Assembly (NCBI GenBank): GCA_009760855.2
Contig: WPIO01000020.1
Location: 4,380,001 to 4,444,000 of the forward strand
Origin: Cristatella mucedo
Lineage: Eukaryota > Bryozoa > Phylactolaemata > Cristatellidae
DNA: 64,000 nt
Reading direction: 5' to 3'
Part shown: piece after piece, positions 11,216 to 22,399 of the stretch
Layout: every line of letters begins with the position of its first letter
Position numbering within the stretch: position 1 is the stretch's first letter
Made by a program: the position numbers and the translations under genes
Notes under the pieces: generated by a model
Seen by the model: the letters and a program-made list of their open reading frames with translations, nothing else
The model's database searches: none
What the model was told of the DNA's origin: nothing

Positions 11216-11317
11216 AATAGGTGAATGATGTTAGTATGCCAACTTTTTGGAAAAAGGGCAAGCTCACAAACTCGATTGAATGGTAACAGAAAGATTGACC
11301 TTAAACAAAAAATAAAA

Positions 11318-11475
11318 TACTAGCTGATTCAGCAGCCTCGTTTGTATGGCGATAGTCGAGCCTTTACGGCTATCATCGCCACATGCAGCGGCAATAAAGG
11401 ATCGCCCACCGCAAGATTTGAACCCACGAACTTGGGACCGAGGTCGTGAAAAGCAACCACCTTACCTAGTGTGCC
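11318..11475 (-). repeat. SINE-B copy (tRNA-derived)
   Basis: On the minus strand: A-box region near 11475 (gccgggatggcacactaggt), B box (GGGTTCAAATC near 11415), body (gcgatcctttattgcc, gatagccgtaaaggctcgac) and 3' end (gaggctgctgaatcagcta). One of the more complete copies. Confidence 0.75.
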
Positions 11476-11622
11476 ATCCCGGCTCTGAGCAAGAAGCAGT
11501 AGCACCAGTTGCAGCCACAGACTCACACCGTCAGTTTAATTTAAAAAGCAATGCCATTAAGCCAGTGGTTGAAGCAGTGCCATTAAGCCAGCGGTTGACA
11601 TAAGGCGATAAAAATCACTTAC

Positions 11623-12395
11623 CGGGCACAGCACGTGCAAAACGACCTCGACGAGCTCACACGCCTCGACGAAGCCGAGGTTACCAACGATCGATGATGA
11701 TATAGGCACATGTGACGATCCACTATCCACCAAAGCAGACGGCACCCAGCTCTGTCGCCACAACCGGCACAGTAGATCACTGACGAAGCTCCAAAGAAAG
11801 CCGGTCTCGATATTGCCTAGTAGGAGTGTGACAGACTTAGTTATGTCAGCACTTGCATCCTTTGCAAATGGTGCAGGTGGCTGTAGCTGCTGTGAGGAAG
11901 GCAGTGTGCATGATGAAGGTGAGGGTCGCCTCGATGGTGGCACAGACGATGCCAATGCAATGAGATTACGGCTGACCACTGGGCACCTCACACGAATTGT
12001 GTCCATGACCTGTGTCAGCCTGAGAGCACGCTGGTAAAAGCCAGGGAGGCTGGTGCTGCTACCATCGGCTCCCACTCGGCTGGATAGCTGACAGTAAGAC
12101 GAACGCAGCACTCGGAACACGCTCACCAGAACATCTTCCAGAACCAGTGAACCAATCTCCTGTTTGTCGAGAAGGTTGATCAGGATGCGAATAGGCAGAG
12201 CTGCCGACGGCTCCAGAGTCGCAACACGAGGTTGATACAGGCCATCTGCAGATTGCGCATCTCCAGGAGATGCAAGAATGATTTCGTTCAGCACCTCCAC
12301 AAGAACGGAGCGTGAATGGGCAGCCAAGTAGTCCAAACCAACTTTCGTGCCTTCATCGAGGCCACCTCCTTTGACGTTGCTGACAATATCGGTGC
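11623..12395 (-). CDS. DOP1: DOP1 exon 6
   Basis: A 773-bp exon. The acceptor is tcattcatag before 12395 and the donor is CCG then gtaagt below 11623. It enters with two bases that complete the G left by exon 5 and leaves in phase 0. It reads TDIVSNVKGGGLDEGTKVGL, DYLAAHSRSVLVEVLNEIIL, then LPIRILINLLDKQEIGSLVL and EDVLVSVFRVLRSSY. These are helical repeats like those that follow the conserved DOP1 N-terminal block, including the ILINLLDKQEIGSLVLE segment characteristic of dopey proteins. A Ser/Pro-rich linker (about 150 codons in) separates this from a last helical part (SLWRQSW-like region, ACELVEVVLHVLCP). The next exon downstream was not identified. Confidence 0.85.
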
Positions 12396-12596
12396 CTATG
12401 AATGACAGGGGAAAAAATTGTTACTGTGCAGCAAAGAAACATCGCCCCAAAAGGAAATACATACACGGGTTCAAGTTGCCAGCTTTTCCACCAGCAGGTT
12501 AGAGTGTCTCGACTGCGTTCACTATTAGCAGCAGACTGCTCGTTCTTTAGTTTAAGTTACGGTTATGTAAAGAGGCAAGGCATAAATCACGACTAC

Positions 12597-12735
12597 AGAA
12601 AAAGGCAGGCGACTACCGAGAAAAGCAGGCGACTGCAGAGAAAGGCAGGCAGCTGCAGTGAAAGGCAGGCGACTACCGAGAAAGGCAGGCGACTGCAGAG
12701 AAAGGCAGGCGACTGCAGAGAAAGGCAGGTGGGTT
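12597..12735. repeat. 20-bp minisatellite in DOP1 intron
   Basis: About seven copies of a 20-bp unit close to GAAAGGCAGGCGACTGCAGA, with two alternating variants (actaccga and actgcaga). It lies in the 536-bp intron between exons 5 and 6. Open frames over it on both strands are by-products of the repeat. Confidence 0.9.
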
Positions 12736-12931
12736 GAGATAGGATGGCGTGAAAAGGTGAGGCTTGGCTTGACAAGCACTAGGCCTTAGCAAAAAGGCTA
12801 CAGACAAAAGACTGTACAGACGCAAGCTTGGAAACAGTTAGCACATAATGCTTTACAGTCCGTCTGACCAATCGAAGCTCAGTGAGACAAAATATGACCA
12901 CGTGCAATCAGCAACTAGCATTAGCATCTAC

Positions 12932-13145
12932 CAGTAGAATGATCTCCCAGCATCCACGAGAATAGACGTCGGTTCAGAGACATGTCGCGACGCATCAAAG
13001 CATTTAACGAGGCAGCCAACAGGCGTTTCTGATCGGCCTTTGGAAGGTTGTTGCCGTGAAACGGAAAAGCAAGTGCTACAAAATCCAGTGCATTCCGCTG
13101 CACGAGGACCTGAGAGTCCTGCACACATTCCTGCAAAGCTTGCAC
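12932..13145 (-). CDS. DOP1: DOP1 exon 5
   Basis: A 214-bp exon between acceptor tttgcttgtag (13146 and above) and donor ACTG then gtagat. It enters in phase 0 and exits in phase 1. The product VQALQECVQDSQVLVQRNAL, DFVALAFPFHGNN and LMRRDMSLNRRLFSWMLGDH contains one of the most conserved stretches of the DOP1 N-terminal domain: the VLVQRN and RRDMSLNRRL..W.LG signatures. This is the strongest single piece of evidence for the family. Confidence 0.93.
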
Positions 13146-13265
13146 CTACAAGCAAATCAAACGGCGTCATGGACGAGCAGTCGTGGAACGGCGGCGACAG
13201 TCTGCTTCCATCGGCTGACGATGCACCGTCAGACGACAGGAATCAAAGCAGCTTCGGCAACTTAC

Positions 13266-13455
13266 AACACAATCAATGGATGAGCCCATTAGGTGTAGCT
13301 GATCCTCAAGGCTGCACTTTCGGTTATAGTGTGCCAGCAAAAAAGTAGTAGCAGGCAGACGAACTGTATTTGATGTGAGCAAGCATGTCCACAGGCTGTC
13401 ATAGAAGTGCACCTGCCCCACGGCCACACTGAGCTGCTCCAGCAGGTCACTGGAC
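13266..13455 (-). CDS. DOP1: DOP1 exon 4
   Basis: A 190-bp exon. The acceptor is cgttttgcaaag before 13455, and its first G completes the Trp codon left open by exon 3. The donor is GTT then gtaagt. It reads SSDLLEQLSVAVGQVHFYDS, LWTCLLTSNTVRLPATTFLL, AHYNRKCS and LHLMGSSIDCV, matching the DOP1 block with FY..LW...L.S...RLPA..F...H.NR. Exit phase 0 fits exon 5. Confidence 0.92.
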
Positions 13456-13524
13456 CTTTGCAAAACGAAAACTGGCAGTGCAAGCAGGCGGCACGATCAG
13501 ACAATGCTGCCGACAGATACTAAT

Positions 13525-14400
13525 AACAATAATAATAGACCTTTGTAGTGCGATCTAGTAGAGCACAATCTTATCCCAGCACTTTACAACTCGCTCCAAG
13601 ATAATAAATACATATGGGGTCAGTGACATGCAAGGTATCAAGCATGCACAAGGAAACAACTATCATGCTTAAGCCAGCATGCTAAAGCAATCATACAGAC
13701 ACTCATTGCCACCAGTTAGTAACAGCTCCAGCCAACAACATACACTACAATTACTCACTGGTATGCATGCAAAGCACACTGCAATAACAAAAGACAATTT
13801 CACTGGGTCGAAGAGAAAGCTGACCCAAACAGATGCATCCTCAGCTGAGAGTTAAATGCTGCAAGGTCTTTACAAGGTAGAGACTATACACGGAAGCAAG
13901 TTCCAAACTTTCGATGCATATGAGCTGACGGCTTGATCACCAAAAGATTCAATTTAGTGTGAGGGACAAAAAGATGACTACATGTTGAAGAGCAGGTGGA
14001 GCAAGAACACACTGAACGAGCAAGGAGGTCAAATAGGTAGGCTAGTGCAAGCAAGTGAAGCTACCTGCAACACTAACGGGCAAGGAGCTCGGACAGGTAG
14101 GCTGATGCAAGAAGTGATGCAACTTGTAAGCCAGGCAAAGAATTTTTAAATCGATTTGGCACTTGATAGGAATCCGATTAAGCTCAGACAGACGTGATGT
14201 GATGTGGCAGCTACATTGCTGACGACAGATCATATGAGCTGGTGTATTTTTCGCCAGTTGCAGACGATTAACGGCACAGGCCGGGAATCCGGAATAAATG
14301 GAATTGAAGAAATCTAGAAGCGATGTCCGAAATCCATGAAATACTATGGCTGCTGTAGTCTTCTCCAAGAAGGCCCTGATTTTGGCTCATGTTCCTTAGC
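13525..14400 (-). mobile_element. Degenerate LINE, RT C-terminus and tail
   Basis: Minus-oriented copy in DOP1 intron 3. An (AAT)-type tail lies at 13525-13541. At 14042-14368 the decayed RT C-terminus reads TSLLDFFNSIYSGFPACAVN, RLQLAKNTPAHMICRQQCSC and LNRIPIKCQIDLKILCLAY, matching the LDxCNSLLAGLP / RLQLVQNSAARLVCR / WLPVKxRIDFKxL words of intact copies. It is more diverged than the copies near 6.1 and 29.7 kb, so older or a different subfamily. Confidence 0.7.
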
Positions 14401-15808
14401 TAAAGAAGTAGGCCGACTTGAAAGTTGAGCAATTGTGCTCATCCAAGTCGATTTTGAATAACAAGCCAAGATAACAGGTAGACAGGGGTGGTGTTAGCTG
14501 AACCACTCATCAGGGTAAGGTCTTCCAACTTTGGGTGACACAAGTTTTGCTCTTAACTACTAATTATGTCTTTTCATCGTTAAGCAAGAGAATTGAGTAA
14601 GTTGGATGAGCAAGGTTTAAAGGTAGAAGTGAAAGCCAAGATCGTGATTGGCAATGACATCGGCCTCCGTGAAAATAGATAGTGAAGAGAATGAGGCCGA
14701 TACAACTCGATGCATGCTCCTTGGATCGTCTCATTAAGTGTAAGCATGGCACCATAAATGAAGCTTTGGAATACCTCTAACTTATTGTACATACAAAAGC
14801 TTGAATAATCAGCTACATGCAGTTGGTCAAGTTACACAAGTAACACTCAGTGAAATCGTACTATACGAATGCTGGCTAGAACATAGTTGCATGGGGATCA
14901 CTTGAACGTCTATCCACTCAACTTTGCCACACGGGTCAGACACGCGATGTCCATCCGATCTTGTCCGAAAGCTGATAGAAAGGGGTACTGAAAGACTGAA
15001 AAACCTTTACTTGAAACAGGAAATAATGCGATAACTTTAGCATGCGGATCAATCGTTTACTCTACGACATTGGAAGTCATGGTTGTAGGATTGCCAAATT
15101 CTGTGGGATAGTAAAGGGAATTTGTGGGAATTCAGAGTAAAACAAGTATGTGGTTGAAATACAGCTGTATACGTGCTTTGGTAAAGCGACACTGAAGCTG
15201 AATCAGTACAAAAAGTACAAATATGCTATAATCAAGCTTCTGCCGTCTGTGCAGGCCATTATTTATTATTATTTCAGTTTATTCAATTTGCATTTTATTG
15301 AATATAATGGTTGTCATTTTTGAATAAAATTGCATCAAGAATATTTCATCCGAAAGCTGTTTATTATCATTCCCCTTGGCATACTGAAGGTCATAAATAA
15401 ATCTGTATAATACTTACAACACATTTCCCAATGCAGTAAAATCATGATCTGATCAGGACCCAAGGAAGAATGTGCTGGACATGCCAAGAATCTGGATCAT
15501 TATCAGCTCATAGGTCCGAAGATCAGTGATCCTCTGCGCTAAACACTGCTAGCTTTAAAAACGTAATATTGGGCTTCAAAATAGGTTGTAAATTAAATAC
15601 GGGTATGACAATAAAATAAAATTTAGGGGTCTCTATGGATGAGTTCAGAATAAAGCAAGCATAAGCATGTCAGAATCAACGTGGTTACGTTTACAATCAT
15701 CGTACCAACAACATTTTCTTCAAACAAGTAAAACAACCCAAATGCAAATGGCAATTACAAGCTTATGGTAGTGTTGTCACAAGTGAAATGTTACAGTGAA
15801 TAGCTTAC
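14401..15808. other. DOP1 intron, probable older LINE sequence then nothing recognised
   Basis: From 14401 to about 14800 the sequence keeps weak similarity to the 5' continuation of minus-oriented LINE copies. From 14800 to 15808 I recognise nothing. A short inverted repeat (ccattattta / tataatgg) lies at about 15258-15311. Confidence 0.35.
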
Positions 15809-15979
15809 CATTGGTACGATTCGGAGCCTTCCTCGAGGCCTGGTAATATCCCCAGAAGTAGCCCTGTGGTAGCAGACCTCAACCGATCCCCAAGCGGTAG
15901 GAAATACATTTCATATATCTTCAGCAGGGCCGGACGTACGTTGGACGCTGCATTGGCCATGAGAGGAAACAAACCCGAG
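15809..15979 (-). CDS. DOP1: DOP1 exon 3
   Basis: A 171-bp exon with acceptor cttgttttgttcag (15980 and above) and donor CAATG then gtaagc. The first C completes an AGC Ser codon begun in exon 2. The reading SSGLFPLMANAASNVRPALL, KIYEMYFLPLGDRL and LLLGILPGLEEGSESYQW matches the conserved DOP1 block with GLFPL, RP.LL..YE.YFLPL and LPGLEEGSE. Phase at the 3' end (2) fits exon 4. Confidence 0.95.
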
Positions 15980-16155
15980 CTGAACAAAACAAGAGAGAGG
16001 TGCTTATGTACTGCATGCCAAAAGGAATAATGAACGCTAGTGCTGTGACACAGTACAGGTGACAACAGGTGATGTCGTACTGCACACATAGCACTTTTTG
16101 CGAAATAACAACCACGACACTGGTTCATAAGGCCATCGTTGGGAGGAGCACTGAC

Positions 16156-16334
16156 CTGTACACATACAGCTCGTCAGCAAGCTTATCACTACCGATCAGT
16201 TTGAACACGGTCTCATACACCTCGATGGCCTTCAGATGAACGCCAGCAGGCAGGGCCGGGTGCATGCACTGAGCCAACCGCTTGCCAATCGTCATCCTCT
16301 TAGGAATGATGGCATACTTGTGGCTTGCCAGGAT
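16156..16334 (-). CDS. DOP1: DOP1 exon 2
   Basis: A 179-bp exon with acceptor gcatttttcag before 16334 and donor TACAG then gtcagt. It enters in phase 0 and exits in phase 2. The product ILASHKYAIIPKRMTIGKRL, AQCMHPALPAGVHLKAIEVY and ETVFKLIGSDKLADELYVY carries the GKRLAQC.HPALP.GVHLKA.E.YE..F..IG signature, the hallmark of the DOP1 N-terminal domain. Confidence 0.96.
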
Positions 16335-16902
16335 CTGAAAAATGCACACAATAAAGCCTCAGACCCATCAGTAGCTACCGATGCAAAACAATCGTGGATC
16401 GTCAAACAACACTATGTGGCTACAAAGTACTCATCAATTTCACCACATCAATCCACACAATGGAGATATTTCGACCAATTTAATGCTGTCTGATCAGTCA
16501 AGCTTGCTTTGGTATCATCAAATTTGCCATCTTGCTATACAAATATGAATAAATTTTTGATGCCTAGAGATGTATGCTCCTATCGTCTGAACGGATATTT
16601 CTGACAGATGCCAACAGGTCATGCACCGTGGAAAGTGATCAGCCGTGTCTCACAGATGGTTTCATTATTACGGGTTCTGACTTGAGACATCTCTTCTGCA
16701 ACGATAAGCCATGATAAGGCAAAGAAAGGCCACACAACATAGCCAGGAAAGGTTGCCACTAATTGACTTGTAGCTGGCATCCCACTGTAACCGGCAATAC
16801 AAGTTTCGATGTGGTTACCAGCTACCTGGTGAACAACTTTGAAAAGTCATTCGGGAAGTGAGATATACTTCTCGAGATCAAGACCCTACAGTTAACCATA
16901 AA

Positions 16903-17055
16903 TATAAATATAATTCATTTATATAGCACCCCAAGAGAACTTGATTTCTATTCAGGCACTTCACATATGCCTCGGGGCTCGAGCCCACGACCTCAGCCAG
17001 ACCTTGGTCTGGGCAAGCACCTTAACTGCTGGACCAAACCGAGCTCGGCCATGAA
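16903..17055 (-). repeat. SINE-A copy (tRNA head, LINE-like hairpin tail)
   Basis: Minus orientation in DOP1 intron 1. The head at about 17055 keeps TGGTCCAGCAGTTAAGGTGC (A box) and GGGCTCGAGCCCC (B box at about 16975-16987). The 3' part reads gtgcctgaatagaaatcaag then gggtgctatataaatgaatt. Confidence 0.85.
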
Positions 17056-17769
17056 GCTTGACATACAGCTCCAGCTATGGCAGACTGGCCATGTTCGTCA
17101 CAGTAAGTCTGCTGTCTAAAATAACCCATTTCATGTGCGGTGAAACATAGAGATCGGCTTTTAATTTAACTACATGAGTCTTAAGAACACTTCTTTTCCT
17201 TTTGCCACCACATTGTCATCATTACTCGGGACTTTAGAATCCAGGCTGGTCATGCAATTCATATTCATCATTACTTCCTGTTGTCACTTTGACCTAAAGT
17301 GTGCATCTCTCCAAGACACTAGTTTTCCACTAATAACAGCAGCTGAATCTTAATTAAACACAGCCAAAGATGTCTGGAGAAGAATTTGTTTACCATACTC
17401 AGCAAACTCAGGGTCAGCGGAGCATATCCCATGAGTTATGAAATCGGGAGCTGGTGGCCGAGGTAATAATAATAATAATAATTAATAATAATAGAACATC
17501 TGTATAGTGCCCTCAGAGAATTTAATCTCTTTCTTGGCACTTTATAGATGGTGTATAGAAAACATTCCCAAATGATAGGTGGTAACATCCGCAAGCAGCA
17601 GGCAGAGTGTAAGCAGATACATGCACATGTGAAAGACGAATCACGAAGACCTACCGAATGCTGTAATAAATAGGTACGTTTTAAGCTTCTTTTTAAATGT
17701 TGTCATTTAAGGTGACGTGATGTGTGTCAGTTGTGAGTTCCAGGCTTTGGGAGCATATGAACTAAAGGC

Positions 17770-17911
17770 TGGTTTGGTCTAGCGGTTAAGGTGCTCGCCC
17801 CGACCAAGGTCTGAGGTCGTGGGCTCGAGCCCCGAGGCATATGTGAAGCGCCTGAATGGAGACTAAGTTCTCTTGGGGCGCTATATAAATGAATTATATT
17901 ATATATTATAT
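17770..17911 (+). repeat. SINE-A copy with target duplication
   Basis: A full-length SINE of about 142 bp: tRNA-like head (A box TGGTCTAGCGGTTAAGG, B box GGGCTCGAGCCCC), then the hairpin AAGCGCCTGAATGGAGACTA ... GGGGCGCTATATAAATGAAT and an AT-rich tail. It is flanked on both sides by TAAAGGC (17763-17769 and 17912-17918), a 7-bp target duplication, inside the LINE. Confidence 0.92.
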
Positions 17912-18330
17912 TAAAGGCACATTTCATTTTCAAACGGTTTTGAGGTTCGCACGAGGGTGGCTAAACGATTCGAGTCAGAACAGTGGGCTGTATGGTTCTT
18001 TGCCTGGTGGGAGAGTAGTTCTGATAGGTAGGCAAGAGCCACAGAACTGAGGAACCTAAAAGTAAGTGACAGAACCTTGAAGTCGACACATTGCTTGATT
18101 GGGAGCCAGTGCAGGTCGGCAAGAAGTGGTGGGATGTGGTAACTGCAATGTTCACGACAGACGAGCCTAGCTGCAGAGTTTAGCACCAACTGAAAGCGCC
18201 TGATTGCTCTCGAGGAGCCATGACCAGTAAGCAGTGAGTTACAGGGGTCGAGACGAGATCTCCCAAATGCATGGACCAGTTTCAATGCAGTATCTCAAGC
18301 CCAAATTTTAGCATTGTTATGCACCTCAGC

Positions 18331-18412
18331 TAATGTAAAGCGCCTAGAAAGAGATTGAGTTTTCCGAGGGCACTTTATCAAGTGTATTATTATTATTATT
18401 ATTATTACTATT
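18331..18412 (+). mobile_element. Very short LINE 3' tail nested in opposite LINE
   Basis: Only the terminal hairpin (AAAGCGCCTAGAAAGAGATT, gggcactttatcaagtgt) and an (ATT)n tail are present, in plus orientation within a minus LINE. The interrupted word resumes on the far side (gttatgcacct, then ctgaaagtagg), so this is a severely 5'-truncated insertion. Confidence 0.8.
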
Positions 18413-20104
18413 AGCTGAAAGTAGGTAGACGATTGTGGAGTTGATGTGGTTGTCTAATAAAAGGTCTTTTTGGAATAGGACACATAGATCACGTGCAGAT
18501 TCAACAGGAGATTTGCTGGCAGAGCCGATTTTGAATGTTAGATTTTACGATTTCTGAACTACACTTGGTTTGTCAATAACTAGTAAGTTAGTTTTACCAT
18601 CATTCAATTTAGGAAAGTTTGCCGCCATTCATGTGCAATTGTCATCCATACATGCAGCAAGGGTGCATAGAGAATTCCACGAGTTCGAGATCTGGGAGGG
18701 ATCAAAGCAAAGGTACAACTGAGTGTCATCTGCATAGAAGCAAAAGCCTGGATTGTGCTTGGTGATCACATCGGAAAGAGGGAGAATAACGATCACATCG
18801 GTAAGAGGGAGAAAATAAACTGTGAAAAGAAGCAGACCGAGCACAGAGCCCTGAGGTAACCCGTACTTAAGTGGTTTCTTGGATGATCTATGTTCGTTCA
18901 CATCAATATTTTGTAGTCTCCCACTGAGATAAGACCTGAACAATTGCAGTGCCAGTGATGCCCAGGTGAGATTCGAGATGCTCAAGAATGACTTTGTGAT
19001 CAATAGTATCGAAAGCTGCCGAAAGATCAAGCAGAACAAGCAGAGAGACTTTACTCAAGTATTCATTCCTGAGAAGGCCGTTCGTTATACACCCTAAGCA
19101 ATGTTGACTGTGGAGTGATGAGCTCTAAATCCAGACTGGAACTTACTTGCTAGGTTTGAGGTCTTATTTTAACAGTTCAGTTGGTCTGCCACAACAGTTT
19201 CTTTGATAGTAAGAGGAGGAGGGAGACTTGACGGGAGCTGCTCAAGTCCTTTTGGTCTAACTTTGCTTTCTTAATTATTGGCCTAAGAACAGCCTTTTTG
19301 AAAGGTGCAGGGACATGACCTGAGGCTAAGGACATATTTATTATGTTAGTTATGCATGGCAGCAACAGATCTAAGCATTGTAGAAGTAGGACCGTCGGAA
19401 TAGGGTCTAGACGACTGTTGGTTTTTTTATACTGGAAGATGAATTTCAAGATAAGGTCACTCGTGGCCTTCTTGAATGTAGACATCGAGGTGGTACATGA
19501 AATCGATGAATAGGAGTCCTGTTTTGATGTAATTGAGGGACAGGGGTCCAGAGGGGATGCTGCAACCTTAGAGATGAACTCTCTTATCTTGTCTATCTTG
19601 CTGACAAAGAAGCCAGAGAAGCGATCGACTTGGTCATTACAAGGATCCCGAGGTAAGGAGCTAACCTGGAAGCGTTTAAGGAAATGTTTGATCGTAGACA
19701 TAAGTATTTTTGTAGTGTGCCTCTGAGATTCAAAAATGTGTTCATAGACGCTAGAATTGACCCCTGCTAGGATCGACTGGTATGATCTACTGTAGTTCTC
19801 GAAAGCCAGACTATGGACAGTCAATCCTGATCATGATATGCTTCTCAAGATTGTGCTTAGTAGACCGAGCTAGTTCCATAGCTGTTGCCCTTATTGTCAC
19901 ATGGGTAGTGTAAGCCAATTTGCAATTAAACCTCAGCATGCCCAAGTGCACATATCTGTAACATTTAACCAATATTTTGCAAGGATTACTAGCCTTAAGC
20001 ATTACCAGCCTTAAGCATTAACATTACCACCACCATTACGGCATTAAAAGCCACCTGACCACATAGTGATAAAGCAAAAAAAAAAGTAAGTAGTATTGCA
20101 GCAG

Positions 20105-20230
20105 AAGATTCTTAGTGGCTTTCATCTCTGTTTGCAGCTGGCAATAAAGAACTGCCTGCTGCACGACACACGACCCGCGACCGAGGTCGTGTCAAATGTA
20201 TGCACTTGCACCTGGGCTAAGACCTTGGGA
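20105..20230 (-). repeat. Degenerate SINE-B copy
   Basis: Minus-strand tRNA-like head (ccaggtgcaagtgcatacat, acacgacctcggtcgcgg) followed by gcaggcagttctttattgcc. Only the head and first half of the body are recognisable. The strong acgacctcggtcg-type arm is retained. Confidence 0.6.
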
Positions 20231-20519
20231 CAAAACAGCAACGTGTGGCAGTCTTCAGAGTGATACTTACAGAGCAGCAGAGATTCGGATTAACGATTAA
20301 CCTTGCTCATTCGTCCATGCGTCCAAACAATGGCTGTGGCTACTGACAGCCAGCTAACTCTGATTGAATGCCAGACAAAACAGTTTCTGCACCTCGGAAA
20401 GCCAGGAGGGCTGCCGGTTGATGGCTTGTGTTGGCACATGCATGTGTAGGATGTTCACCCATGTAAGCGAGCAAGCTAGATATACCTTAGTATACAGGAC
20501 TATGCCAAAACAAGGCCGG

Positions 20520-21372
20520 CCGATCATGTAATTTAATGTAATGTAATGTAATGTAATGTAATGTAATGTATCTCCGTCAGTAACTCCACAAAGTCATAAA
20601 GACCATGTGGGTGTTACGCAGGAGAGTTTTGTATAGCTCACTCACAGCCTAAGCAGCTTTCGGTACGCATTCGGTAGCCAACAGACTTCGTCTCACGCAA
20701 CGAAGAGAAAGTGGGAAGCATAGCAGACTTAGGAGAGCAGTTGAGGTAGTGAGTAGCATAGAAGTAGCAGTTCAGGACCTCTGAAAAAGATGTGCCATAG
20801 TCGGCAGTTGGAGAGTAGATGTCGTTGCGTAAGAATTGTAGAAGCGAGTTCCACAGTCTAGGACCTGCAGAGCTAAAGCTTCTGTCGCCAACTGTCTTTA
20901 AGCGGAGGAATGGGACAGCTAATTTATTGTCCACACAGGACCTGAGGGCACGAACAGGCTGAAACTGATGCAGCAGTTCAGCTAGGTATGAAGGAGCCAA
21001 GCCGTGGCGGGCCTTGTGGGTCAGCATAAGAACTTTGCTCTGTATCCTTTGCTCAACCGGCAACCATCCTAGCTCTTCCAGCAAAGGTGACACGTGCTCA
21101 AACCGCTGGGACTTGAAGACCAGCCTTGCAGCCATATTCATAGTCCGCTGTAGTGGCATAATAGCTTTCTTTGGTAGCCCAGCCAAAAGGGAATTACAAT
21201 AATCAAGCCGAGACAGAACTAAAGAGCTAGTTATGCAGGTAGTGATGGGATTCCGTAGTTGTTTCGGCCCACACCACCATACGCAGTACTTTCCGAAAGC
21301 TGCCGGGTAAGTTAATGCATTTTTTGGAAGCACTCTATACACCAGGTCAATCCTAGCGCCCCTCAATCCCCC
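20520..21372 (-). mobile_element. LINE family 2, RT C-terminus with (ACATT)n tail
   Basis: A second LINE family in minus orientation, ending 209 bp 3' of DOP1 exon 1. The frame at 20638-21366 reads LVLSRLDYCNSLLAGLPKKA, MNMAARLVFKSQRFEHVSPL, LEELGWLPVEQRIQSKVLML, ARHGLAPSYLAELLHQF and FSSAGPRLWNSLLQFLRND, an almost intact CR1/L2-like RT C-terminal region. The 3' end carries eight units of a 5-bp tail, seen on the plus strand as repeated TAATG at 20528-20570. It is better preserved than family 1 copies, suggesting a younger insertion. Confidence 0.88.
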
Positions 21373-21580
21373 AGCTACGGTTCAATATTAAATGTTTGGC
21401 AGAAATATCCTGCAGTATTCGAATCCTGGAACCGAGAATCAAGAATGCACGATCGGTGTGTTAGCAAGCACGGCTGGATCGGCGGAATGAAAAGCGGAGT
21501 AGCAGAGAGCCGACGAACGGCACAACGTGCGTAAAGCGAAAGAGAGAAGGAGAGCAACAAGCTCGCGTCACCGAGCTCAC

Positions 21581-21727
21581 CTTGTTGAGTTTGGTGAGCG
21601 CTGAAATCAGATCGGCCCATTCACTGGGGTTCTCGAATCCCTTCAGGGCCTTCTCGACTTGGCCGACATAGGCTCTATACTTGGCATCGCCAAGCAGTTG
21701 ATAGTCGTCTGAAGTCATCAAGTTCAT
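21581..21727 (-). CDS. DOP1: DOP1 exon 1 (start codon)
   Basis: First coding exon of a DOP1 (dopey) orthologue. DOP1 proteins are very large, peripherally Golgi- and endosome-associated proteins that work with MON2 and phospholipid flippases in endosome-to-Golgi retrieval. The 49 codons read MNLMTSDDYQLLGDAKYRAY, VGQVEKALKGFENPSEWADL and ISALTKLNK, matching the conserved beginning YR.Y...IEKAL..FE..SEWADLI..L.KLNK. The first Met (21725-21727) is used because the conserved block starts about ten residues in, as usual. The donor is AACAAG then gtgagc, phase 0, and joins exon 2 in frame. At least 21.7 kb of gene lie in this window and the 3' end is outside it. Confidence 0.95.
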
Positions 21728-22399
21728 GACTAATGGTGTTGGTTCACTTGAGTACAGCTAGTGATACTGCTCTCTGCACTTGCTGCCACACCGCCACGCA
21801 GAAAGTACGGAGGATAACCTGCAAGTTCACAAGCCCACCGGCCGGGCCTAAGTTAAACACGCTAAATACAAACATGGCCTGAATGCCAGAACGAGGCTAA
21901 GAAAAGTGCACACATAGTTAAGAATGAGTGCTGCTACTCAAGCTTCACGGTGAAGCACAAACAGCACGGTCACCAAAATAGAGCATGTCACGACGGACTG
22001 CGTAGCCAGTTAATAGCATGATTTGAACAGGCCGTGCTGCAGAAGCCAAGCGGCACTGAAACCCCAAGCGCTAAGCAGCACACTGGCTCGTGTGTGCTCA
22101 AGTGAGACTGCAAGGCCTCACAACTGTTGCAGACAGTCGCATTCCCGGTATCACAGCCCACTGTGCCGTACCACGGGTTACTGCTGCAATTTCCATCGCA
22201 TGCCCGCCAAAGCATTCAGCGGCTGCTCCGCCGTGAAATTACTGGCCGCTGAAACGCAAGAACACTGACTGGAAGCTGATCTCACGCAGCCCATTCTTCA
22301 GCCTTCTGCCGAACAAGAGCATACCCAAGAAGAACTATCTATAGCTTTGAGCTATGTGTGCCCAGTTGCCTGAGCTTGATTAGCTGGCCACCACGCTCT
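21728..22399. other. DOP1 5' flank or 5' UTR intron
   Basis: No gene is recognised upstream of the DOP1 start codon. Frames on both strands are short and without family features. Part of it may be leader sequence or a leader intron. Confidence 0.4.

Larger units (their letters stand above)
17463..20000 (-). mobile_element. Long LINE family 1 copy, RT domain, broken and nested
   Basis: The longest LINE copy in the window, lying in DOP1 intron 1. Its 3' (ATT)n tail and hairpin are at 17463-17560. Going rightward are the C-terminal RT words (DPCNSLLTGHGSS, RLVCREHCSYHIPPLLADLH), then 18629-19039 with YGLPQGSVLGLLLFTVYF and the catalytic box FCFYADDTQLYL. At 19177-19824 is the RT N-terminal part (PCNDQVDRFSGFFVSKIDKI, SRLDPIPTVLLLQCLDLLLP, PAPFKKAVLRPIIKKAKLD). 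Several frameshifts and stops inactivate it. Two younger insertions lie inside: SINE-A at 17770-17911 and a LINE tail at 18331-18412. Confidence 0.88.
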
